Positions 9,121 to 18,396 of a DNA stretch of 64,000 bases are shown one piece after another; the first letter of the stretch is position 1; every line of letters begins with the position of its first letter. The DNA comes from Ferruginibacter sp. (lineage in GTDB: Bacteria > Bacteroidota > Bacteroidia > Chitinophagales > Chitinophagaceae). The notes under the pieces were generated by a model. It ran no database searches. It was not told the origin of the DNA and was given only the letters and a program-made list of their open reading frames with translations. The position numbers were made by a program, and so were the translations under genes. The DNA lies in assembly GCA_025362235.1 (NCBI GenBank), contig JANYGZ010000010.1, positions 1 through 64,000 of the forward strand. Reading direction: 5' to 3'.

Positions 9121-9489
9121 TTGAATAAGAAAAGGAACATAAATTTTAAGGCTTTATTGCTATTACTGATATACAGTTTCAGTATCAGCCCTGTTATAAT
9201 GTTTCATCATCACAACTACAAAGTTGTGCCTTATGAAACCGCCACCCCTTGCGAAAAGGCAGCCTATTATCCCTATAAAATTGGACAATGCACCCACAAA
9301 ACCCACATTACAAATGCTGTACAAAAATGTCTTTTATGCGAAAATCATAACTTAACCGACTACCTACACCACACTTTAGTTTTTACATTTATAAAAGCTG
9401 AAACGAATAGCGAACACAATAATATTATTGTAAATATCATTTCGCTTTCCCCTGCTCAAACTTCAAATAGAGGTCCGCCCACAGTTTAA
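9121..9489 (+). CDS. Small Cys/His-rich membrane-anchored or exported protein next to TonB receptor
   Basis: About 122 residues from a TTG at 9121. A hydrophobic segment (FKALLLLLIYSFSISPVI) is followed by HHH, then TPCEK, GQCTHKTH and KCLLCENH, so the periplasmic part is rich in potential metal ligands; it ends NRGPPTV. Small proteins ending in a similar RAPP/RGPP motif often precede TonB receptors of metal loci (DUF2946-like), so a metal-handling partner is plausible. The TTG is chosen because it follows the promoter/operator closely and because the sequence further upstream belongs to the gene remnant and has no in-frame ATG. It lies 69 bases before the receptor. Confidence 0.6.
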   Translation: MNKKRNINFKALLLLLIYSFSISPVIMFHHHNYKVVPYETATPCEKAAYYPYKIGQCTHKTHITNAVQKCLLCENHNLTDYLHHTLVFTFIKAETNSEHNNIIVNIISLSPAQTSNRGPPTV

Positions 9490-9558
9490 TTTTTACAACT
9501 TTTCTTGTTCAGGACAATTCAATTGTTTTGATACTTATTTACTTAAAAATTAAACAAA

Positions 9559-12015
9559 ATGAAATTAAAATTTATCATTTCAATAGTTGTATCATTTATT
9601 ATAACACAAAGTATCTATGCTCAAAATACTTTATCAGGAAAAATAACCGATAAAGACAGCAAACAACCGTTGCCCTATACCACAATTTCAATTGCCGATT
9701 TGCACACGTCTGTAATCACAGATTCTTTAGGTAATTATAGTTTTACAAAAATTCCTGCTGCTGGTTACGAAATTCAAATTAGTGCCGTAGGATACAAAAC
9801 CTTTTCTAAAATAATTTCAATTAAAGGTGTATCTAATGTAAACTTTGAATTAGACAAAAGCACCACCGAATTAGCAGACGTTGTAGTTACAGGTTCATCT
9901 AAAGCAACACAAATAAAAAAATCGCCTTTACCTATTCTTACCGTTAGCAAAGAATATCTAACCACCAATTTAGCCACCAATGTAATAGATGGTATTGCAA
10001 AAGTTCCAGGAGTTAGTGCAGTTACAACGGGGCCAAATGTTTCAAAACCATTTATTCGTGGTTTGGGCTTCAATCGTATTTTAACGCTCTATGATGGAAT
10101 GAGGCAGGAGGGGCAACAATGGGGCGATGAACACGGAATAGAAATGGATAATTATGCCATTGACAGAATAGAAATAATTAAAGGACCGGCCAGTTTAATG
10201 TATGGTTCAGATGCTTTAGCAGGTGTTATAAATCTTATACCCAGCCAACCTGCAAACACTAATAAAATTTCAGGTGCAGTAACCACAGAATACCAAACCA
10301 ATAATGGGATGTTTGGCGGTTCCGCATTTTTAACAGGCAATAAAAATGGTTTTGAATACGGTGGCAGATTTTCAAAACGGGTAGCTAAAAGCTATCAAAA
10401 TTCAGTAGATGGCAGAGTAGCTAATACTGCCTATAGCGAAACATCAGCCAACGCTTTTATTGGCTTGCACAAAAATTGGGGTTATAGCCATTTAAGTTTA
10501 TCACTTTATGATAATTTGATAGAAATACCAGATGGCAGCCGGGATTCTGCAACAAGACAATTTACCAAACAAATTACAGAAGCCGATACTGTTCGTCCCA
10601 TTTTTTCTAACGATGAATTAAATGCTTACAAGATTAATGTATTGCATCAAAGAGTGCAACATTACAGGGCTTTTTTAAAAAATAGTTTCTTTCTCAATAA
10701 CAGCAGATTAGATGCAAATTTTGGATTTCAAAGAAGCGTACGCAGAGAGTATAACCACCCCGAAGCACCCTATCAAGATGTAGCAGGATTATATTTGCAG
10801 CTAAACACTATTAACTACGACGTAAAATATTTTTTACCTGAGTTTAATAAATGGGCAGTTGCAGTGGGTGTAAACGGAATGTACCAAACCAATGATGTAA
10901 CAGCAGGAACAAACTTTGTAATTCCATCCTACAATCAATTCGATTTCGGGATTTTTTCAACCATTAAAAAAGACTTTGGCAAATTAAATATTGCGGGTGG
11001 GCTTAGATACGATGTGAGAAACTTTAATAACAAAGAACTATACACAAAACCCAATGCTGCAAGTGGTTTTGACCAGGTAGTTACAGGTGCAGACACAGTA
11101 GGTGCAGACAATCCTTTTAGCAAATACTCAACTTCTTTCAAAGGGCTTACAGGCAGTTTAGGTTTAAGCTATGTAATTAACAACAATTGGGCTTTAAAAG
11201 TTAATATAGCAAGAGGTTATCGAGCACCCAACATATCAGAAATTTCTGCCAATGGCGTACATCCGGGAACAGGATTTTTTCAGCTTGGCAACGACCAGTT
11301 TAAACCAGAATTTAGCAACCAAGCCGATATAGGTGTTGCTTTTAGTTCAAAAACTGTAAATGCAGGTGCAAGTTTATTCATCAATCAAATAGACAATTAC
11401 ATTTACAATACAAGGCTGCAATCAATATTAGGAGGAGATTCATTAAGCAATAATAACGGACAAAATTACCCGACCTACAAGTTTCAGCAAGGCAAAGTTT
11501 TGTTATATGGTTTAGAAGCCAATATTGATTTTCATATCATCAAACGCCTTCATTTCGATAATGCAGTTTCATTGATTTATGGCGACAACAATAGTTTCAC
11601 GGGTGCACAAAAAACCAATGAAACTAAATATATTCCTACAATGCCACCATTTAGATACATCACAGAATTGAAATACGAATTGACAAAAAAATCTACAACA
11701 TTAGACAACCCTTTTGTAAAATTGCAAGTACAATATACTGCCACACAAAACAGGGTATTTACTTACGACAATACTGAAACACCCACACAAGGTTACACAT
11801 TGGTAAACTTAGGTGCAGGCACAGGCTTTAAAAACAAGGCAGGAAAAACAGTTATCAATTTATATGTACTTGCTAACAATATTTTTAATGTGGCCTATCA
11901 GGAACATTTAAGCCGCTTAAAATATTTTGAGCAATACTCATCCTCACCAAATGGGCGGCTTGGTATCTACAATATGGGGAGAAATATTAGTTTAAAGGCA
12001 ATTATTCCATTTTAA
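9559..12015 (+). CDS. TonB-dependent outer-membrane receptor, candidate zinc/metal uptake
   Basis: 818 residues. Signal peptide ends IYAQ (about residue 22). Residues 23-105 form a carboxypeptidase D-like regulatory domain (LSGKITDKDSKQPLPYTTIS), then a TonB-box/plug region (ADVVVTGSSKATQIKKSP; IRGLGFNRILTLYDGMRQEG; IEIIKGPASLMYGSDALAGV) and a 22-strand barrel ending LKAIIPF. The plug loop QWGDEHGIEMDNYAIDRIEI with Asp, Glu and His resembles the corresponding loop of ZnuD-like receptors. With the upstream Zur-like palindrome and Cys/His protein this supports metal uptake; heme or siderophore transport is the alternative. A strong GC hairpin follows. Confidence 0.75.
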   Translation: MKLKFIISIVVSFIITQSIYAQNTLSGKITDKDSKQPLPYTTISIADLHTSVITDSLGNYSFTKIPAAGYEIQISAVGYKTFSKIISIKGVSNVNFELDKSTTELADVVVTGSSKATQIKKSPLPILTVSKEYLTTNLATNVIDGIAKVPGVSAVTTGPNVSKPFIRGLGFNRILTLYDGMRQEGQQWGDEHGIEMDNYAIDRIEIIKGPASLMYGSDALAGVINLIPSQPANTNKISGAVTTEYQTNNGMFGGSAFLTGNKNGFEYGGRFSKRVAKSYQNSVDGRVANTAYSETSANAFIGLHKNWGYSHLSLSLYDNLIEIPDGSRDSATRQFTKQITEADTVRPIFSNDELNAYKINVLHQRVQHYRAFLKNSFFLNNSRLDANFGFQRSVRREYNHPEAPYQDVAGLYLQLNTINYDVKYFLPEFNKWAVAVGVNGMYQTNDVTAGTNFVIPSYNQFDFGIFSTIKKDFGKLNIAGGLRYDVRNFNNKELYTKPNAASGFDQVVTGADTVGADNPFSKYSTSFKGLTGSLGLSYVINNNWALKVNIARGYRAPNISEISANGVHPGTGFFQLGNDQFKPEFSNQADIGVAFSSKTVNAGASLFINQIDNYIYNTRLQSILGGDSLSNNNGQNYPTYKFQQGKVLLYGLEANIDFHIIKRLHFDNAVSLIYGDNNSFTGAQKTNETKYIPTMPPFRYITELKYELTKKSTTLDNPFVKLQVQYTATQNRVFTYDNTETPTQGYTLVNLGAGTGFKNKAGKTVINLYVLANNIFNVAYQEHLSRLKYFEQYSSSPNGRLGIYNMGRNISLKAIIPF

Positions 12016-12088
12016 AACTGGGCTAACGCACCAAACAAGGCACATTGCAAGGAACACAAGCCGACACAAAAACCTTATAATTTAAAAA

Positions 12089-12112
12089 GTGGCCGGTGCG
12101 AACACCGGCCAC
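12089..12112 (+). terminator. GC-rich perfect hairpin after the TonB receptor
   Basis: GTGGCCGGTG and CACCGGCCAC form a 10-bp stem with a stable CGAA tetraloop, 74 bases after the receptor stop codon. No T-run follows, so it may act as a processing or mRNA 3' end structure. Confidence 0.6.
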
Positions 12113-12118
12113 GGGTTG

Positions 12119-12142
12119 TAAGAAATTGTTATCATTTTTTAT
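12119..12142. repeat. Right copy of the cassette-flanking direct repeat
   Basis: Same sequence as at 8865-8887 except for one additional T in the T-run. Followed, as on the left, by a GCGGGC-containing stretch and then the tail of a gene in the 12304-12888 family. Confidence 0.7.
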
Positions 12143-12161
12143 AGCAGCGGGCCACCGTTAG

Positions 12162-12239
12162 TTAAACAGAAAGATTATTTTTTATATTGATACCTTGCAA
12201 TGTTTTTTCGCCTAAACTAAAGCTGGGATTTGTAAAATG
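12162..12239 (-). pseudogene. Possible second orphan gene tail of the 12304-12888 family
   Basis: On the minus strand HFTNPSFSLGEKTLQGINIK then NNLSV and stop can be read; Pro, Leu-Gly/Ile-Gly and Lys positions line up loosely with the tail IYKPVLPIGKKYHFEMV of the intact neighbour, and nucleotide similarity to the left remnant is visible around GCTGGGATTTGTA. Weaker than the 8907 copy. Confidence 0.35.
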
Positions 12240-12303
12240 TTGATTCTACTTCCGGCCACCCTGCTTTTACAAAGCTGACTTTGTAGTCAGTTTTACTTTT
12301 ACC

Positions 12304-12888
12304 CTAATTTGAAAGTGGAACCATTTCGAAATGATATTTTTTTCCGATTGGCAATACAGGTTTGTAAATGTGTTTTAACAGTACCCCAAATAAAAATACA
12401 CCGGCAGCAATTGCAAGTTGACTGGCGTTAAATGAAAAATTATTATTGATAAGCCCATTGGCTACATTTAAAGCTGCATAGCCAGCTGCACCAACCCTGA
12501 ATATCCATCCACTCTTTATCCAATACCAATGCACATGCCCGGCAGATGTTGAAATTTGAAAACGTCCATTAATATAATCAATTAAGTAACCTTTTTTAGG
12601 CATGGCAAATACATCCGAGATCGAATACCCAGAAACGTTAAAATAAACCGTGTCGCTTCCCATCGAATAATAATAAACTACCCTTGGCCTTATGTAAAAT
12701 GAATCATTACTTATTCTGGTTAGCTGGCCTTTTTGCCACTCGCTATTTTTTAACTGGAAAGCAATAAAATCGCCAAGCCAGAATCTTTCGATAGTTGTAT
12801 TTCGTTTTTTGAAATCCAGCATATTTTTTTGAGCGTATCCAGGTAAGGAATAATTAATTAAAAGGGCGATAAATATTAATTTAATCAT
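12304..12888 (-). CDS. Hypothetical exported protein
   Basis: 194 residues. N-terminal signal peptide (IKLIFIALLINYSLPGYAQ). The mature part has a short beta-rich domain (FWLGDFIAFQLKNSEWQKGQ, ISNDSFYIRPR) resembling small Sm-like or SH3-like modules that describe ribosome-like barrel folds, then a hydrophobic C-terminal segment (ASQLAIAAGVFLFGVLLKHI) and a KKYHFEM tail. No function recognised. Two truncated tails of relatives lie downstream. Divergent from the giant gene pair. Confidence 0.6.
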   Translation of the reverse strand: MIKLIFIALLINYSLPGYAQKNMLDFKKRNTTIERFWLGDFIAFQLKNSEWQKGQLTRISNDSFYIRPRVVYYYSMGSDTVYFNVSGYSISDVFAMPKKGYLIDYINGRFQISTSAGHVHWYWIKSGWIFRVGAAGYAALNVANGLINNNFSFNASQLAIAAGVFLFGVLLKHIYKPVLPIGKKYHFEMVPLSN

Positions 12889-13122
12889 GCCAAATAAAAG
12901 TAAAACAACTTTCCCGCCATCATATTGAAATATATGTTAAAGTTGGCTACTGCTATTTTTCCGCATTAGTAATTGTACATACACATTTTTTAAAGATGCT
13001 TTTTATTTTTCAATCCGTTAATAAATTAATAATACAGTTTACTTGCATTTATAAATTTTACTATCTACTATTGTATCATCATTTAATCTCCCTTGAACAA
13101 TCCCCCACCCCCTTACAGCCGG

Positions 13123-13152
13123 CAAACAATTATTCATCTTATCAATTGTTTG
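13123..13152. promoter_or_regulatory. 9-bp inverted repeat ending two bases before the start of the first giant gene
   Basis: CAAACAATT (13123-13131) and AATTGTTTG (13144-13152) are exact inverted copies with a 12-base spacer; the ATG is at 13154. Being this close, it covers the ribosome-binding region. It could be an operator or an RNA hairpin that limits translation. Confidence 0.5.
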
Positions 13153-13153
13153 T

Positions 13154-16100
13154 ATGAACGAAAATTCTTTGCTTGCAATACTGGCAAGGTTATGCGGCGA
13201 CATAACCATCAATAACAATACAGATCCCAATACCGTCATTCAGTTACAACAGGCCGTCGCTTCAGCAATTATTAATGAACCCGGTTTAACGGTTTCCAAT
13301 TCATTTCAGTTTGAAGAACTTGACAACTTTGCTACACATAATTTAGATGCAACAACCCTCGAGCATTTAAACAATGTATTACAAAGTGTGCAGGAAAACC
13401 CTCAGGCAATAGATAATACCATCAGGGTATTTAAAAGGGAAGTACCTTTTTTAAGCAGCCAGGTACAACGCAGCGTTCCAGACTGGGCAAGAGGTGCCGG
13501 TATTATCGATAGCCTTGGCCCTTTTAGCAGCAGGGATGGCCGAAGGTTCTGGTTTGATTTGTACAGAACCATTCCTGCTGTTCAGGTATGGTTGGAGGGG
13601 GCAGCTCAACCATTTATGTTATTACCATTAGAAGTAAGAAACCTGATTTTAAGAAGGGGCCCGGTTAGTTATAAAATCCCTAAAGGCAGTGTATGGCTGC
13701 AGGCCGATTTATTTGCCACTGCGGCGCCAGGCAATTTATATTGCGGTTTAACAGTTACCGACGGAACGCTTACTTTAAATGGTAACGTAAACGTTAACCA
13801 GGCCAATCAACTGATAATACCAAACGGCATTGAAGCTGATGTACAACTTAACCTTGAACAAAAAATTATAACAGATATTTCACCCGATGATAATGGGATT
13901 GATATAAAAGAAGCGACAATTGAACTGCCAAAAATACTACACTTTACGCTCAATCATACGGGCCAGTCAATGGATGCAGCCGCTGCCAGCTGGAACCTTT
14001 ATGGCCAACCAATAAATTTTGCATTTGATAATACCAGGCCCATGCGCTGGAGCCCGGAGATAAACCGGATACTGCTTCCCTACAAAGCAGATGTGACAGA
14101 GATGGAGGTAATGCAATGTAAAAGCCCTGTTTGTACAGTAAGTGGCAAGGCCCCTATTTTTGAAAGTTTATGGGCATTAAGCGCTGCCGTAATTAATATA
14201 AATGCTCCCTTACAGGCGGATGGTACCGGTGCAATGGCCATAGTTATTTTACAAGGAATAGAAGCAAGCTGGATGGGATTAAAAGATGCCAACCTCTTTG
14301 AAAAAAGCAATACTCAATTAAAAAATGCTTTGGTAATGCTGATGCCTGGCCGCATAAATATTGCCACTTTATTTGCGTCTAACCCTGGGGGTAAGCAACG
14401 ATATAATTGCTGGCAGGAAACCATAAACGGAATTGAAAAACCAGTACAATATATTGACCTCAATTACACGAATCAATTTTTCTTCTTTTACGATAGCTTA
14501 CAAAAAGGCACGGAAAGCATCGCAGCACAGGCCAATTGTAGCAACAGTATCGATAAACCGGTACAGGTAAATGGCATCCCTTTTAAAGTAGAAAGCCTGC
14601 AAACCATTTTTACGCTAAGCATCAGCAAAGACCTTCAGATTGTACTGTTATATGATGATGATATTATTAAAGATAATTTTTTAAAAACGTATAAACCTGT
14701 ACCAGGCGCAGTTCCCGTTATCGGCTTTAAAACTACTGCCATTGCATTAAACAATGCACTGCTTACCGTAAGCCCGGTATATAGTATGCTATTGTATGGT
14801 GACATTAAAACAGAAGATAGTTTTGACAAATGCCTGTTGATTTACTCATTTGGATTGATGCAATATTTGCCAACACTGCCTGATCCTTATGTTGCCAATA
14901 TTGGATTATTAAAAAGGAGGATTAATAGAAATGTGGATATAGCAGACCTGCCAAATCAATACAATATTTCGGCAATTAATGCCATGCTGGTTTGTATTAT
15001 GAACTGGCAAAACATGGATAGTCCCTCAGTCAATTTTTTCCTGGGAGACAAGCCTGCCCAGGTAAATGCAGCAGCCGCATATCTTAATAGTGGCGTTCGC
15101 ATCAATAACCTGCAAAACCAGGAATTAATAAATGCTTCAATGCGTAACAACCTTGCTTCAACTTTATCAATTCAAAATAAAAACTGGCAGGCAGCATCAG
15201 AAAGCAATGAAGCTGATGGTATGCTGAATACTGATATACAGGCAATGATAATGGTGAATGAAAGAATGTCGCAAGGCAATATTTCGCCTTTTAGAAATGC
15301 TTTCACTTTACTGGATGTTAGTACCAATGCCGATTTAATGGGTGTTACACTGGGATTCTCAAATGATCAGTTTATTTTTGAAAGAACACACGATGTGCAG
15401 GATGATAATACCGGAAGCCCAATAAGCATTAGTGGAATGGATGTTCAGGCCACCAGCAGGCTGGTGCAGCTATATGCATTGCCGCAGATAAGCTGGGAGC
15501 CTGTTATAAACATTACAACAGAAATAACCAATGTTAATAAAGATCCATTCCCTGGCATATTATATTTTTTAAATGATGGTGTTCCGGCACAAATTGCCAA
15601 CATAGGCAATAAACCTGTACCTATTGCTCCCATACCGCTTAGTAAAAATTTAACCGAGTGGTATAAAACATTGCCAGATTTTGCTGCATGGAGTTTTTTC
15701 ACATTGCCTTATGGAATGCTGGCATTGGCAAAATATCAAAATAAAATGGATGGTAACAGCCCTGCATTAGAATTAATAGAAAAGCAATTTCCCAACAATT
15801 TGCATACCGCCTTGCAAATAAAAACGGTTGGCCTGGATGACCCCATCAACAATAATAAAAAATTTTTTGGCAGTGCCCATCAATTGGAAAATACCTATAA
15901 TTTATTTTTCCCTGCAACGGGTGCAAGAAGTATGTTATCAGGCACTGTTACAGAAATTTTTAATGATGAATTTGGCACCGCTGTTGGATTTGATCCATCG
16001 AAATATGTTCCGCTGGAACGGTACGATTTCAGTGGTTACGGCTCCAATGTATTCAGTCATTGGAAAAATGAAAATGCTGCAATTGCACAAACTTCGCAAG

Positions 16101-18340
16101 CCATGTTTGATGTATGGCGTGGCCGTACGGCGCATGAAGTGGTACAGGTAAAAAGTGTATTGTACCCGTGGGGCATACGGGTGGTGCGTACCATTACTAT
16201 CTACCGCGGCAGCAATGGCTTTCCATGGCGCATTGATAGTGGATGGAAAGCAGAAAGCGATGGCATTTATGATTTCAGGTCGCCGGTAAAAGACCCGGGC
16301 GGATTAGCTGTAGCCATTGCAGATGAAAATTCACATGCCTACAAATTTCATCCAGGCCCGGTAGAAGGTGTTTATAACGTGCGCAATATAAAAGAAGATA
16401 CTATACTGTTGCCGTTTACAAAGCCATGGAGCAAAGGTTATGGTGTTTATATCGATAACCAAGGGCATCCTGCTGCAGCCTCACCCCCACAGGCATTAGA
16501 CATAAAATTGGTACCTGTATATTTTGATGCTGATGTTCAGATTGATGATGTAACGCAGGGTGCAAGCAATGGTAAAGTTGTAAGCCAGCGCATGTTGGGT
16601 TATTTGCAATTAAGCCCAAAAGGTGTTTTTATTGATGAAGAAAGTTTTGCCGAACTGCTCACTGTAATGAATGGGCTTGGTGGCCCCGTTGACTGTATGG
16701 TTAAAATTAACCAGACCAAACAGCAAATGCGTATAGCAAGAGTGGAAGTAAACCCTTCATCAGATGAAGCCAACCTGCGTGTATTTGTTGCTGCGGCAAA
16801 AGGTACACCGGTACTACCAAAGGATGGAAGCTGGAGCGTAGTGCAGTATGATGCTTCAAGTAAAGAAGTAAAACCGCTTAGTAATAATGATGTGATTCCA
16901 TTGATAAGAAAAGGGGTTCGCAATTTTGATCCTGGTAAACTAACCTACACCCAGGATAAAGTTACCAACCCTTTAAATATTGCAGCGTCAACAGAATTAT
17001 TTAAAGACCTGGAAAACCGTGCAAAACAATTTGCCTTTTTGCAAAGTACCGGTGAAAATAAAGTGCTGTTCAGAAACCCCTTATTTGAAAAAGGAAAAGA
17101 TATATTGAAAGGAAGTACACCTGATCTGGCAGATGCTTACAGGCTGATGAACAGTAAAGGGATATTTCCAAAATTAGAAAATCTGCCTAAAATGGACCAA
17201 GTGGGCGAGCTTGCCAACCAGTTTGGGATGAACATTATTGATGAAGGGTATAAATTAATTAACAACACAGTAGCCGATGCAGAAAAAAAATTAGTACAAC
17301 TGTTACCGGAAGGGCCATGGTATATTGTAAAAACTAATGATGTAAAAGTTTATATCGAATACAAACCAACCAAACCAAACCCTGCAGAAAATCCGCCGGG
17401 AGGAAAAGCAGAATTGAATTTTGATATTGACAGTAAAGCAGGTGAATGGGTCAATAAAATGAATGATATCACGATGGTGGTTGACCTTGTTTCGTTTAAA
17501 CGGATGTTACTGATCAGGGGCAAATTTGATACAAAAAAAGGCCAGTCGCCATCTTTTATTGGACCCGAGTTAGAATTTGGGCCCGACCTTAAACCGATTG
17601 TAGATATCCTTGTACTGCTTAGCATGATTGCAACTGACGCAAGCTATGCAGATATTTTAAAGAAAGGGCTAAAGATAGCCATGAGCAACAGTCCTAATAA
17701 TTGGGAATATAAATTTCAGGCAGATAAAGAGATACCAGTATTAAAGTTTCCACCCCCATTGCTGGATACTGCTGCTGCACCGTTGCGCCTTGAAGCCGGA
17801 TTAAAAGTAGGTGTGTACTTTAATGTAGCAATTCCGCTGCCACCAACCAATGGTATACCCATGCCAAGCGCAGGTGCCTTTGTAGAATTTTATGCCAAGC
17901 TGAGTGTGATGTGTTTAAGTGTTGGCGTAGGCACTATTTATGCAGTAGGCCAGGTTACTGTTCGTATAAGTGCTGATACTGTTGTTGGTCCCGGTTTGTA
18001 CATGAAGTTTGGTTTTGGTGTAGAAGCCGTAGTGGCATTACCGGTTATAGGAAGTGTGAGTGTATACTTTGCAGTTGGTGTTGAAATGAGCCTTGATCTT
18101 ACGCAGATCACTATTGGTGCATTTGTATTATTCAAAGGCCGTGCAGAAATTTTAGGAGGTATTGTTACAGTAACCATCCAGATAGAAGCAAGTGGAAAAG
18201 TGCAGAAAAGAATTGGCGGACCAGCTGCTGGTGAAACAAACATGATTGCACAGGTAACTTTTAGTTTAGACATCAGCATTTGTTTTATCATCAATATAAA
18301 CTTCAGCGAATCGTGGCAGGAACAAAAACAGATTTCTTAA
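13154..18340 (+). CDS. Giant protein of unknown function, 1728 residues (first gene of a two-gene unit)
   Basis: No signal peptide or lipobox at the N-terminus. The first 110 residues are helical, then long beta-rich stretches. Around residues 955-1018 there is a striking block, RYDFSGYGSNVFSHW, TSQAMFDVWRGRTAHEVVQV and YPWGIRVVRTITIYRG, that I associate with very large uncharacterised bacterial proteins; no function known to me. Residues about 1300-1400 are helical and Lys-rich. The last 200 residues (about 1527-1728) are alternating hydrophobic/Gly strands (LEAGLKVGVYFNVAIPLP, YMKFGFGVEAVVALPV, VSVYFAVGVEMSLDL) suggestive of a beta-sheet stack or pore-like structure. No T9SS tail. Followed after 56 bases by a second giant gene. 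Structural or effector-like roles are only guesses. Confidence 0.85.
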   Translation: MNENSLLAILARLCGDITINNNTDPNTVIQLQQAVASAIINEPGLTVSNSFQFEELDNFATHNLDATTLEHLNNVLQSVQENPQAIDNTIRVFKREVPFLSSQVQRSVPDWARGAGIIDSLGPFSSRDGRRFWFDLYRTIPAVQVWLEGAAQPFMLLPLEVRNLILRRGPVSYKIPKGSVWLQADLFATAAPGNLYCGLTVTDGTLTLNGNVNVNQANQLIIPNGIEADVQLNLEQKIITDISPDDNGIDIKEATIELPKILHFTLNHTGQSMDAAAASWNLYGQPINFAFDNTRPMRWSPEINRILLPYKADVTEMEVMQCKSPVCTVSGKAPIFESLWALSAAVININAPLQADGTGAMAIVILQGIEASWMGLKDANLFEKSNTQLKNALVMLMPGRINIATLFASNPGGKQRYNCWQETINGIEKPVQYIDLNYTNQFFFFYDSLQKGTESIAAQANCSNSIDKPVQVNGIPFKVESLQTIFTLSISKDLQIVLLYDDDIIKDNFLKTYKPVPGAVPVIGFKTTAIALNNALLTVSPVYSMLLYGDIKTEDSFDKCLLIYSFGLMQYLPTLPDPYVANIGLLKRRINRNVDIADLPNQYNISAINAMLVCIMNWQNMDSPSVNFFLGDKPAQVNAAAAYLNSGVRINNLQNQELINASMRNNLASTLSIQNKNWQAASESNEADGMLNTDIQAMIMVNERMSQGNISPFRNAFTLLDVSTNADLMGVTLGFSNDQFIFERTHDVQDDNTGSPISISGMDVQATSRLVQLYALPQISWEPVINITTEITNVNKDPFPGILYFLNDGVPAQIANIGNKPVPIAPIPLSKNLTEWYKTLPDFAAWSFFTLPYGMLALAKYQNKMDGNSPALELIEKQFPNNLHTALQIKTVGLDDPINNNKKFFGSAHQLENTYNLFFPATGARSMLSGTVTEIFNDEFGTAVGFDPSKYVPLERYDFSGYGSNVFSHWKNENAAIAQTSQAMFDVWRGRTAHEVVQVKSVLYPWGIRVVRTITIYRGSNGFPWRIDSGWKAESDGIYDFRSPVKDPGGLAVAIADENSHAYKFHPGPVEGVYNVRNIKEDTILLPFTKPWSKGYGVYIDNQGHPAAASPPQALDIKLVPVYFDADVQIDDVTQGASNGKVVSQRMLGYLQLSPKGVFIDEESFAELLTVMNGLGGPVDCMVKINQTKQQMRIARVEVNPSSDEANLRVFVAAAKGTPVLPKDGSWSVVQYDASSKEVKPLSNNDVIPLIRKGVRNFDPGKLTYTQDKVTNPLNIAASTELFKDLENRAKQFAFLQSTGENKVLFRNPLFEKGKDILKGSTPDLADAYRLMNSKGIFPKLENLPKMDQVGELANQFGMNIIDEGYKLINNTVADAEKKLVQLLPEGPWYIVKTNDVKVYIEYKPTKPNPAENPPGGKAELNFDIDSKAGEWVNKMNDITMVVDLVSFKRMLLIRGKFDTKKGQSPSFIGPELEFGPDLKPIVDILVLLSMIATDASYADILKKGLKIAMSNSPNNWEYKFQADKEIPVLKFPPPLLDTAAAPLRLEAGLKVGVYFNVAIPLPPTNGIPMPSAGAFVEFYAKLSVMCLSVGVGTIYAVGQVTVRISADTVVGPGLYMKFGFGVEAVVALPVIGSVSVYFAVGVEMSLDLTQITIGAFVLFKGRAEILGGIVTVTIQIEASGKVQKRIGGPAAGETNMIAQVTFSLDISICFIININFSESWQEQKQIS

Positions 18341-18396
18341 ACACCATTCCAATGGCACAGTTAATTTAATAACAATAAAATTTTCAACATATCATT

